64,000 nucleotides of DNA from contig NZ_BLRH01000029.1 of the NCBI RefSeq assembly GCF_025996515.1, forward strand, positions 62,001 through 126,000, in the 5' to 3' direction. The position numbers were made by a program, and so were the translations under genes. Below, piece after piece: positions 17,908 to 25,367 of this stretch. Numbering within the stretch: position 1 is the first letter of the stretch; every line of letters starts with the position of its first letter. The stretch is from Rhizohabitans arisaemae (GTDB taxonomy: Bacteria > Actinomycetota > Actinomycetes > Streptosporangiales > Streptosporangiaceae). The notes under the pieces were generated by a model. The model worked only from the letters and a program-made list of their open reading frames with translations. It made no database searches and was not told where the DNA came from.

Positions 17908-19584
17908 TCAGGCTTCGACCGCGTTAGCGCCGGACGGCCGTGGCTTCCACCGCCGGTCGTGTCTCTCCCGGAATCCAGCCGACAGGGCCTGCTCGGCCAG
18001 GACCCGGCACTCCTCGAAGGTCACCCCCGCCAGCGACTCCCGGACGGCGGGGACGCTCGCGGCCGACATCGACAGGCTTGTCACGCCCAGCCCGGCGAGC
18101 ACCGGTGCCAGCCGCGGGTCGCCCGCCGCCTCTCCGCACACGCCCACCGGTTTGCCCGCGTCCCGTCCGGCCCGGGCGCAGTCGGCGACCAGCCGGAGCA
18201 GGGCGGGTTGCCCGGGGTCGAGCAGGTCGGCCAGGCCGGGGTGCATGCGGTCGGCGGCGAAGGTGTACTGGCCCAGGTCGTTGGTGCCGACGCTGAGGAA
18301 ATCCACGTACTCCAGCAGCAGGTCGGCCAGCAGGGCTGCGGCGGGGATCTCGACCATCGCGCCGACCCGGGTCAGGCCGTGCGCCCTGGCCCGCTCGGCG
18401 AAGTCCCGCGCCTCCTGCCAGGTGGCGACCATGGGTGCCATGACCCAGACCTCGCAGTCCCCCGCCGCCTGGGCGATGGCCGCGAGCTGGGTGTCGAGTA
18501 CGGCCGGCCGCACGCGATCCACGCGCAGGCCGCGGAGGCCGAGGGCGGGGTTGGGTTCCGGCGGCAGGCCCAGGAAGGGCAGTGGCTTGTCGGTGCCGGC
18601 GTCCAGGGTGCGGACCACGACCTTGGGCGAACGTTCGAAGACCGCCGCGTAGGCGGCGACCTGCTCGTCGAGGGAGGGCGGGGTGCGGCGGTCCAGGAAG
18701 AGGAACTCGGTGCGGAACAGCCCGACCCCCTCACCGGCGCCGTCGCGCAGGTCGGCGGCCGAGCCGACGTTGAGCAGCAGGGGCACCGGGTGGCCGTCGG
18801 CAGTGCGCCCCGGGCCGCGGCTCGCCGCCAGCCTGGCGCGTTCCAGGCCGTGCCGTACCCGTATCTCCTGGGCGAAGGCCTCGCGGATGCCGGTGTCGAC
18901 CCGGCCCGTGTCGCCGTCGACGGCCACCGGGTCGCCGTCGGCCAGGGCTGCCGCACCGGGGCAGGCCACGATCGCGGGCACCCCGCGTGCCCGGGCGAGG
19001 ATCGCGGTGTGGCTGGTCGGGCCGCCCTGCTCGGTGACGATCGCGAGCACCTCGGGGCCGAGGGTGACGGTGTCGGCGGGGGACAGGTCCGCGGCGACCA
19101 GCACGAAGGGATGTCCCGGGGAGGGGATACCCGGCATGGGCAGGCCGAGTACGGCGGCGACCGCCCGGTTGCGCAGGTCGTCCAGGTCCGCGGCGCGTTC
19201 GCCGAAGTAGCCGCCCAGGGCGACCAGCTGTTCCCGATGTGCGGCGAAGGCGGCGTCCAGGGCGTGGGCGGCGTCCAGGCCTTCGCTCGCCAGGCGTTCG
19301 GCTTCCTCGCGCAGCATCGGATCGGCCGCCATCATGGCCTGGGCTTCGAGGATCGCCACCGCCTCGGCCGAAGCAGCCGCACCCGCCCTGCGCTCCAGCT
19401 CGGCCGCGACCGCTTCCAGCGCGGCGCCCACCGCCTTGACCTCGGCAGGCGGGTCGACGACCGGTCGCCGGGCGGGCAGCTCCGGCGGTGCGGCCATACG
19501 GGCGACCGGGCCGGCGGTGTGGCCCGGACTCACACCGATCCCGAGCAGCGAGCCGGGTGGCTCCGCCGGCGGTGGCTCACTCAT
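17908..19584 (-). CDS. ptsI: PTS enzyme I (phosphoenolpyruvate-protein phosphotransferase)
   Basis: 558 residues. Takes phosphate from phosphoenolpyruvate and passes it to HPr, the entry step for every PTS sugar. Active-site His192 sits in GGPTSHTAILAR. The PEP-binding TIM barrel follows, with FRTEFLFLDR, GTNDLGQYTFAADR and the C-terminal catalytic Cys in VGVCGEAAGD. The start is ATG at 19584, eight bases inside the end of ptsH; longer frames only read through ptsH in another frame. Last gene of the eight-gene alditol PTS operon. A 72-bp near-copy of its 3' part lies at 24598-24669. Confidence 0.95.
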   Translation of the reverse strand: MSEPPPAEPPGSLLGIGVSPGHTAGPVARMAAPPELPARRPVVDPPAEVKAVGAALEAVAAELERRAGAAASAEAVAILEAQAMMAADPMLREEAERLASEGLDAAHALDAAFAAHREQLVALGGYFGERAADLDDLRNRAVAAVLGLPMPGIPSPGHPFVLVAADLSPADTVTLGPEVLAIVTEQGGPTSHTAILARARGVPAIVACPGAAALADGDPVAVDGDTGRVDTGIREAFAQEIRVRHGLERARLAASRGPGRTADGHPVPLLLNVGSAADLRDGAGEGVGLFRTEFLFLDRRTPPSLDEQVAAYAAVFERSPKVVVRTLDAGTDKPLPFLGLPPEPNPALGLRGLRVDRVRPAVLDTQLAAIAQAAGDCEVWVMAPMVATWQEARDFAERARAHGLTRVGAMVEIPAAALLADLLLEYVDFLSVGTNDLGQYTFAADRMHPGLADLLDPGQPALLRLVADCARAGRDAGKPVGVCGEAAGDPRLAPVLAGLGVTSLSMSAASVPAVRESLAGVTFEECRVLAEQALSAGFRERHDRRWKPRPSGANAVEA

Positions 19585-19864
19585 CGCGGGCCTCCCCCTG
19601 CTCGGTATCCGCGTCCAGGTCCGTGGCAAGCAACGCGACGAGCGCGTCGAGCGCCGCCTCGTCCTCACCGGACAGCGTCACGACGGTCCCCTGCACCGCC
19701 CCGAGGGACAGCACCCCCAGCATGCTGTTGGCGGGCACCTGCTTACGGTCCCCGACACGGATCTTGACGGGTACGCCGAGCCGCATCGCCTCCTGGACGA
19801 AGAGCTTGGCCGGTCGGGCGTGCAGCCCGCTGCGCGAGGCGACGGCGACGGTCCGTTCAGGCAT
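19577..19864 (-). CDS. ptsH: PTS phosphocarrier protein HPr
   Basis: 95 residues, carrier between enzyme I and EIIA. The catalytic His15 is in SRSGLHARPA, and a Ser47 in VPANSMLGVLSLG occupies the position that HPr kinase phosphorylates in Firmicutes. It overlaps the end of the dehydrogenase gene upstream and the start of ptsI downstream by 8 bases each, so translation is coupled. The C-terminal tail is acidic and slightly longer than usual. Confidence 0.95.
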   Translation of the reverse strand: MPERTVAVASRSGLHARPAKLFVQEAMRLGVPVKIRVGDRKQVPANSMLGVLSLGAVQGTVVTLSGEDEAALDALVALLATDLDADTEQGEARDE

Positions 19865-20867
19865 GGGAACCCCAGGGCTCGATGGTGACCTTGATGGCGT
19901 CGCCTCGGGCGAGCAGGTCGATCGCGTCCAGGACGCCCTCCAGCGGCAGCCGGTGGGTGATGAGGTCGGCGACCGGCACCGAGCCGGAGGCGATGAGGGA
20001 CAGCGCGGCGGCGTTGTGCGCGGGGGAGGAGCCGTTCGCGCCGACGATGCGCAGCTCCCGGTAGTGGACCAGGTTGGCGTCGATCCGTACGATCGGGTCG
20101 TCCTTCGGCAGTCCCCCGAAGAAACTGATGCGCCCCTGCCGGGCGGTCATGGTGATCGCCTGCTCCTGGGCGGCGCCCGAGGCGGCGGCCGTGACGACCA
20201 CATCCGCACCGCGTCCGGCGGTGAGCTTGAGCACCTGCTCGACGGCGTCGCCGTCGATCGCGGCGTCCGGCTGGACCAGGTCCGCCGCGGCGGCCAGCCG
20301 TACCGGGTTGATGTCGGTGAGGAAGACGCGGGCCGCGCCGCGCGCCCGCGCCAGCCGTACATGCAGGCAGCCGATCGGCCCGGCACCCATGACCACCACG
20401 TCGTCGCCCTCGCCCACGCCGGCCAGTTCCTGGCCGTTGAGCACACAGGCCAGCGGCTCGGCGACCGAGGCCTCGGCGAAGGAGACGCCGTCCGGGATGC
20501 GGTTGACCCCGCCGACGGCAAGGACCTTGCCCGGGACCGCCATGTACTCGGCGAACCCGCCGTCGTAGTGGTAGCCCATGGACTCCTGGTTCGGGCAGAC
20601 CGTCATCCGGCCGCGCCGGCACTCGGCGCAGGTGCCGCACGGGATGGCCGCGATGACCTGGACGCGCTCACCGGTGCCCACCACCTCACCGGCGATCTCG
20701 TGGCCCATCACGCGCGGCGGCCGGATGTGGTGGTGGCCGTGACGGTAGATCTTGTTGTCGGTTCCGCAGGTGGAGCAGTTGCGTACCTTGACGACCAGGT
20801 CGCCGGTCGGCTCCGGGGCCTCCTCGATGCGCAGGTCGCCGGGGGCGTGGAAACGGGCGACCTTCAT
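19857..20867 (-). CDS. Zinc-dependent medium-chain dehydrogenase (alditol-phosphate dehydrogenase type)
   Basis: 336 residues. Catalytic zinc site: Cys in CSTCGTD and His-Glu in MGHEIAGEV (about 55-60). Structural zinc site: CGTCAECRRGRMTVC (about 78-92). Rossmann glycines: VMGAGPIGCLHV (about 160-170). Best known relatives in this setting are GatD (galactitol-1-phosphate 5-dehydrogenase) and sorbitol or arabitol dehydrogenases. Inside a PTS operon with a PfkB kinase, the logical job is to oxidise the imported alditol phosphate to a ketose phosphate. The exact sugar is not known. It overlaps EIIA by 4 bases and HPr by 8. Confidence 0.88.
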   Translation of the reverse strand: MKVARFHAPGDLRIEEAPEPTGDLVVKVRNCSTCGTDNKIYRHGHHHIRPPRVMGHEIAGEVVGTGERVQVIAAIPCGTCAECRRGRMTVCPNQESMGYHYDGGFAEYMAVPGKVLAVGGVNRIPDGVSFAEASVAEPLACVLNGQELAGVGEGDDVVVMGAGPIGCLHVRLARARGAARVFLTDINPVRLAAAADLVQPDAAIDGDAVEQVLKLTAGRGADVVVTAAASGAAQEQAITMTARQGRISFFGGLPKDDPIVRIDANLVHYRELRIVGANGSSPAHNAAALSLIASGSVPVADLITHRLPLEGVLDAIDLLARGDAIKVTIEPWGSHA

Positions 20868-21280
20868 GCCAGCTCCTTCAGTACGGTCTCGACGTCGACG
20901 GCCTCGCGCAGGGCGCGGGCACGCTCCGGGTACAGCAGGATCTCGGCCAGTTCGGCCAGCAGAGCCACGTGTCCGTCGCCGCGGGCGGCGATACCCACGC
21001 AGAGGCTGACCCGCTCGCCTTCCCAGTCGACCCCGCCGGGGAAACGCACCACGCAGACGGCGTCGCGCAGCACCGCCTCGCGGTTCAGGCCATGCGGGAT
21101 GGCGACCTGCTCACCCACATAGGTGGAGATCGAGCGCTCGCGCTCCAGCATGGAGGCGATGTACGGCTCCGCGGCCGCGCCGATCTCGACCAGCAGGCGG
21201 CCGCATCGCTCGACGGCTTCCTCGCGGGTGGCGGCGTGCTCGTTCAGGAGTACGGCTCGCGCCTCCAGCACCTCACGCAC
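20864..21280 (-). CDS. PTS EIIA component, mannitol/fructose family
   Basis: 138 residues. Receives phosphate from HPr on His63 (VAIPHGLNREAV) and passes it to EIIB. The family core is complete: EAVERCGRLLVEIGAAAEPY, RERSISTYVGEQVAIPHG and the LLAELAEIL helix. The longest open frame begins at 21382 but overlaps EIIB in another frame; GTG at 21280, eight bases inside the EIIB stop, is a normal coupled start and gives the proper N-terminus. Third of the separate A, B, C proteins that make up one mannitol-class permease. Confidence 0.9.
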   Translation of the reverse strand: MREVLEARAVLLNEHAATREEAVERCGRLLVEIGAAAEPYIASMLERERSISTYVGEQVAIPHGLNREAVLRDAVCVVRFPGGVDWEGERVSLCVGIAARGDGHVALLAELAEILLYPERARALREAVDVETVLKELA

Positions 21281-21572
21281 CGAGGTCCCCGCCCTTCTTG
21301 AGCGTGTCGACCAGCCGCGTGACCGCGGGGTCACCAAGGAAGATCTGGAAGGGGATGACGAGCTTGCCCGGCGCGGCGGCACGGGCGCGGGCGGCCAGCC
21401 CGGCGTGGGTGAGCACCACGTCGGCGTCGGCCGGGATGGCGTCGACCGGGGTGTGCTCGACCTCCACCGGCAGGCCTTTGAGCTGCTTGCGCAGGGTGGC
21501 GGCGAGCATCACGCTGCTGCCCATCCCGGCGTCGCAGGCGACGATGACTTTGCGGACGTCCTTGGCGTTCAT
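21273..21572 (-). CDS. PTS EIIB component, mannitol class
   Basis: 99 residues. The phosphorylated Cys13 lies in IVACDAGMGSSVMLA, the classic mannitol-class EIIB loop. It passes phosphate to the sugar bound in EIIC. Overlaps the EIIC stop by 4 bases (ATGA) and the EIIA start by 8. Encoded as a free protein, whereas in E. coli MtlA the A, B and C domains are fused. Confidence 0.93.
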   Translation of the reverse strand: MNAKDVRKVIVACDAGMGSSVMLAATLRKQLKGLPVEVEHTPVDAIPADADVVLTHAGLAARARAAAPGKLVIPFQIFLGDPAVTRLVDTLKKGGDLGA

Positions 21573-22723
21573 GCGCCGGTCTCCCTGGTGGCCGAGGTGT
21601 CGGTGACGGGCTCGCGGGGCTCGGGTCCCGCGGCAGGGTTGTCGGATTGCTGTGATTCCGCACCCTCCTGGGCCTTCTCACCCCTGCCGAAGCCCAGCAG
21701 GAGCGAGGCCAGGGCGAAGGTGACGCCAGCGGCGATGACGATACCGAGGATCACGCCGAACCAGCCGCCCCTGGGGGTGACGGCCAGGTAGGCGAAAATA
21801 CTGCCCGGCGAGGGGGTGGCGACCAGGCCGGCGCCGGTGATCAGGAAGGTGAAGACGCCTGCCGCACCGCCCGCGATCACGGCGAGGATCAGCCGCGGCT
21901 TCATCAGCACGTAGGGGAAGTAGATCTCGTGGATGCCGCCGAAAAAGTGGATGATCATCGCGGCCGGGGTGGTGGGACGCAGCAGCCTCGGGCCGAAGAG
22001 CAGGTAGGCGAGGAGCAGGCCGAGTCCCGGACCGGGGTTGGACTCCAGCATGAACAGGATCGACTTGCCGTCCTGCACCGACTGCGTGACGCCGAGGGGG
22101 CCGAGCACGCCGTGGTTGATGGCGTTGTTGAGGAAGAGCACCTTGGCCGGTTCGATGAGGACCGAGGCCAGGGGCAGCAGGTTGTTGGTGATCATCCAGG
22201 AGACCGCGTCGCCCGCGGCCTCGGTCACGACGCGGACGATCGGCCCGATGCCCAGGATGCCGAGCACGGCCATGGCGCCGCCGACGATGCCGGCGGTGAA
22301 GTTGTCGACCAGCATCTCGAAGCCGACCCGGGTGCGGTCCTGGGCGAACTTGTCGACGTACTTGATGATCAGGGCGCTCAGCGGACCCATGATCATCGCG
22401 CCCAGGAACATCGGGATCTCTGAGCCGACGACCACGCCCATGGTGGCGACCGCGCCGACGACCGCGCCACGCTGACCGTGGACCATCCTGCCGCCGGTGT
22501 AGCCGATCAGGATCGGCAGCAGATAGCTGATGATCGGCCCGACCAGCTTGGCCAAGCCCTCGTGGGGCAGCCAGCCGGTGGGGATGAACAGTGCGGTGAT
22601 CAGGCCCCAGGCGATGAACGCGCCGATGTTGGGCATGATCATCCCGGCCAGATGGCCGCCGAGGCGCTGGATGGTGGCTTTGACCCCGGTCCCGTAGACC
22701 GGGGGCGTGTAGGTGTCGGCCAT
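21569..22723 (-). CDS. PTS EIIC permease, mannitol class
   Basis: 384 residues with about eight membrane helices. Family motifs: MIMPNIGAFIAWGLITALF near the start, GAMIMGPLSALIIKYVDKF and the substrate-site GGIHEIYFPYVLMKP of MtlA-type proteins. The C-terminal 40 residues are hydrophilic and acidic, replacing the EIIB domain that is fused in MtlA. ATG at 22723 has GAAGGAG 8 bases upstream; GTG at 22732 would sit on that site. Upstream of it the kinase gene ends at 22775. The substrate is probably a hexitol or pentitol. Confidence 0.92.
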   Translation of the reverse strand: MADTYTPPVYGTGVKATIQRLGGHLAGMIMPNIGAFIAWGLITALFIPTGWLPHEGLAKLVGPIISYLLPILIGYTGGRMVHGQRGAVVGAVATMGVVVGSEIPMFLGAMIMGPLSALIIKYVDKFAQDRTRVGFEMLVDNFTAGIVGGAMAVLGILGIGPIVRVVTEAAGDAVSWMITNNLLPLASVLIEPAKVLFLNNAINHGVLGPLGVTQSVQDGKSILFMLESNPGPGLGLLLAYLLFGPRLLRPTTPAAMIIHFFGGIHEIYFPYVLMKPRLILAVIAGGAAGVFTFLITGAGLVATPSPGSIFAYLAVTPRGGWFGVILGIVIAAGVTFALASLLLGFGRGEKAQEGAESQQSDNPAAGPEPREPVTDTSATRETGA

Positions 22724-22774
22724 GGACGTCACTCCTTCGGGGGGTGAGCAACTTGGTGGACAGACGACTTCGGA

Positions 22775-23710
22775 TCAGGGGTGCAGGGCCAGTTCGGGGT
22801 CGGGCGGGCTGATCTCCACCAGGTCCCGGCGCAGGTCGGCGGGGTGGGGCATGCGGCTGCCGGGCAGGGAGACGGCCGCGGCACCCCAGGCCAGGCCCTC
22901 GGCGAGAGCGGCCGGGCCCTGCGCGCCCGCGGCGAGGAATCCGGCGAGCATGGCGTCGCCCGCACCGACGGAGCTGCGCGGCTCGGTCACGGTGGCTCTG
23001 CCGTACCAGCAGCCCTCCTCCTGCAGCAGGAGCGCGCCGTCGGAACCCAGACTGGCCAGTACGGCTCGCGCCCCGGCGGCCCGCAGCTTCTCCGCCGCCT
23101 CGACCACGTCGCCGAGCCTGGTGATGGCCAGTCCCGTCGCCTCGGCCAGCTCCTCCCGGTTCGGTTTGACCAAAGCGGGCCCGGCCCCGAGGGCGCAGCC
23201 GAGCGCCGGGCCGCTGGTGTCGACGGCGACGAGGATGCCGGCGTCGGCGAAGCGGCGGCCGAGGGTCGCGTAGACCTGGGCGGGCACGCCGGGCGGCAGG
23301 CTGCCGGAGACGACCGCCCAGTCCGCCGAGTGGGCGGCGCCGAGCAGGGCCTCGGCGATGAGGTCGAGCTCCATGCCGCTCAGCGCGGTGCCAGGCTCGT
23401 TGATCTTGGTGGTGGTGCCGTCGGGCTCGGCGAGGGTGACGTTGGAGCGGGTCGATCCGCCCACCGGTACGGTCACCATGTCCAAGCCCTCGCCGTACAG
23501 GAGGTTGACCAGCCGACGGCCCTCGTCCCCGCCGTAGGGCACCACGGCGCAGGAGGCGACGCCGTTGGCCAGCAGCGCGCGGGAGACGTTGACGCCCTTG
23601 CCGCCCGGGTCGATCCTGGCCGCGGCGGCTCTGATGACCGCGCCGCGCTCCAGCGAGGCGATCTCGATGGTCCGGTCCAGGCTCGGGTTGAGCGTCAACG
23701 TGAGGATCAT
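22775..23710 (-). CDS. PfkB-family 1-phosphofructokinase / tagatose-6-phosphate kinase type
   Basis: 311 residues. Adds a second phosphate to a ketose phosphate to give a bisphosphate for aldolase cleavage. Motif 1 PGGKGVNVSRALLANG (about 35-50) and the catalytic motif SVGAGDAMLAGF (about 247-258, Asp as base) are intact, and LNPSLDRT opens the protein as in FruK and LacC. FruK acts on fructose 1-phosphate; LacC on tagatose 6-phosphate. With an alditol-class PTS and a zinc dehydrogenase the LacC/GatZ-like logic fits better, but I cannot decide from sequence. Starts inside the DeoR stop (ATGA overlap). Confidence 0.9.
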   Translation of the reverse strand: MILTLTLNPSLDRTIEIASLERGAVIRAAAARIDPGGKGVNVSRALLANGVASCAVVPYGGDEGRRLVNLLYGEGLDMVTVPVGGSTRSNVTLAEPDGTTTKINEPGTALSGMELDLIAEALLGAAHSADWAVVSGSLPPGVPAQVYATLGRRFADAGILVAVDTSGPALGCALGAGPALVKPNREELAEATGLAITRLGDVVEAAEKLRAAGARAVLASLGSDGALLLQEEGCWYGRATVTEPRSSVGAGDAMLAGFLAAGAQGPAALAEGLAWGAAAVSLPGSRMPHPADLRRDLVEISPPDPELALHP

Positions 23711-24468
23711 GCCCGGATCACCTCGGGACCGGCCGCGGCCAGCCGGGCGGCGTGGTCCGGGGTGACGCCGGTGTCGGTGATCAGCACGTCGATCTCGGCG
23801 AGGGTGGCGAAGCGGGCCAGGTGGGTGCCGGCGAACTTGGTGTGGTCGGCCAGCAGCACGCTGCGCTCGGCGGCCTTGATCATCGCGCGCTTGATCGCCG
23901 CCTCGGCCGGGTCGGGGGTGGTCAGCCCGGCGCTGACCGAGCAGCCGTTGGTGGCCATGAAGGCGACGTCGACGTGCAGGTGGGTGAGGGGCTGCAGGGC
24001 CCAGTCGTCCACGGTGGCCAGAGTCCGGCCGCGCACCCGGCCGCCGAGCATGATGACGTGCAGGTTGGGCCGGGTGGCCAGCACGGTCGCCAGGGGCGGG
24101 GAGTTGACCACGACGGTGAGCTCGCGGTCGGCGGGCAGCACGCGCACCAGCCGCCCGGTGGTGGTGCCGGCGTCGATGATGATCGAGCCGTCCTCCGGCA
24201 GCTCGGCCAGGGCGGCTTTGGCGATGCGTTCCTTCTCTGCGGTCATCACCTCGTCGCGCGCGGCCAGTTCGGGCTCGAAGCCCAGCCGCTCGACGGGGAT
24301 CGCGCCGCCGTGCACGCGCCGCAGCACGCCCGCCCGCTCCAACGTGGTCAGGTCGCGGCGGATCGTCTCGGTGGTGACCTGGAGATCCTCGGCCAGCCGG
24401 ACGACGTCGACCCGGCCCACCTCACGGGCCCGCCGCAGGATCTCCTGCTGGCGCTCCTCCGCGTACAT
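23707..24468 (-). CDS. DeoR-family transcriptional repressor of the PTS operon
   Basis: 253 residues. N-terminal winged helix (EERQQEILRRAREVGRVDVVRLAEDLQVTTETIRRD, shown by its parts RQQEILRRA and VTTETIRRDL) followed by the DeoR sensor domain, which binds phosphorylated sugars, with the family GTTTGRLVRVL loop. First gene of the operon and overlapping the kinase gene, so it is presumably an autoregulated repressor released by a sugar phosphate made by the pathway. ATG preceded by GGTGGAGG. The AT-rich promoter has an ACAAAGATAAAACAA tract, typical of DeoR-family sites. Confidence 0.9.
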   Translation of the reverse strand: MYAEERQQEILRRAREVGRVDVVRLAEDLQVTTETIRRDLTTLERAGVLRRVHGGAIPVERLGFEPELAARDEVMTAEKERIAKAALAELPEDGSIIIDAGTTTGRLVRVLPADRELTVVVNSPPLATVLATRPNLHVIMLGGRVRGRTLATVDDWALQPLTHLHVDVAFMATNGCSVSAGLTTPDPAEAAIKRAMIKAAERSVLLADHTKFAGTHLARFATLAEIDVLITDTGVTPDHAARLAAAGPEVIRA

Positions 24469-24479
24469 GATGTGTGTTC

Positions 24480-24535
24480 CTCCACCGATTGGATGTTGTT
24501 TTATCTTTGTTTAGACCCATATATCTGCGAAGTCA
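24480..24535 (-). promoter_or_regulatory. Probable promoter/operator of the PTS operon
   Basis: On the minus strand: TTGACT as -35, 17 bases, then TAAACA as a weak -10, followed by an A-rich tract with two AACAA-type repeats. This is the only AT-rich patch in the area and lies just upstream of the DeoR gene, so it is the best candidate for transcription start and repressor binding. Confidence 0.5.
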
Positions 24536-24572
24536 AGACATCGCGCTGTCATCGTTGGCTGAGTCGTATGCG

Positions 24573-24669
24573 GCGCCACCTGTCGAGCGGCCGACAAGCC
24601 CGCCGCCTTTCCGCACACGCCCACCGGTTTGCCCGCGTCCCGTCCGGCCCGGGCGTAGTCGGCGACCAG
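24573..24669 (-). pseudogene. Broken duplicate fragment of ptsI
   Basis: Bases 24598-24669 match 18121-18192 of ptsI at 70 of 72 positions. In translation: VADYARAGRDAGKPVGVCG against VADCARAGRDAGKPVGVCG. Just beside it, 24573-24589 repeats 17 bases of 17716-17732 (the end of the neighbouring hydrolase gene) in the same order and orientation. The patch therefore looks like a copy of the hydrolase-ptsI junction with about 390 bases deleted. It has no start and no continuing domain. The two differences suggest a recent event. Confidence 0.75.
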
Positions 24670-25367
24670 TGTGATCCGCAAGCCGGAAGATCTGTGTGCA
24701 GTGGGGCGCAAGCCATTCACAAGATCCACCCGTGATGATCCGAGGACGTCTCCCGAGGGCGGAGAAAGTACATGGTGAGGGCACAGTGGGGATGGGCGGT
24801 GGTCCCGTGCAACGCTCGATGTGGCTGTCGCGTCGTCGACTTCAGCGGATGACGGATCACAGCTCGCGCGCGGGCCGATGTACGGTACGGAGCCGGGTGA
24901 AGCACATACCCAGGCCGCTCTCCGCATTGAGCCGCACCGCCCCTGGCGGGCTTGGCGGAGCGGTGGACCACGAACCTCCTCGAAAGCCGTGCCGCGCCGG
25001 CTATCGGATCACTCATTGCACGGGGTCGGTCAGGAACTCCCCTACGGCGGCCGGACGCCTTGGCCATGCTGGGAACGAGAGCCGGTCGAGGTCGGTCAAG
25101 GCCTCGAGGATGCGCCCCAACCCACGAGACCCCTTGGGGGAGCAGCACAAGCCGATCAGGGCGAGGAGCCGCCGTCGGCCCGATCTCGGCTGCTCGATGT
25201 GGGTGGAGACGGTGGTGGCTCGTCACATTTGACTGCCGGCGACCTGAGCCGGGTGTCGGCTGGGCGTTTGGGAGCAGCCGGTGTTCAAACTCCTCGCCAG
25301 GCGGGTCGCCACCGTTCTTACCGCTTGAGGAGCACGTCCGCTGCAGGATCGAAGAAAGGATCGCGCG
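24670..25367. other. Intergenic region upstream of the LuxR regulator
   Basis: About 700 bases with no gene I can support. Long frames on either strand are Arg/Pro-rich shadows without ribosome binding sites. The last 60 bases presumably hold the promoter of the regulator gene. Its composition, slightly less biased than its neighbours, suggests decayed or acquired DNA next to the RiPP cluster. Confidence 0.5.
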
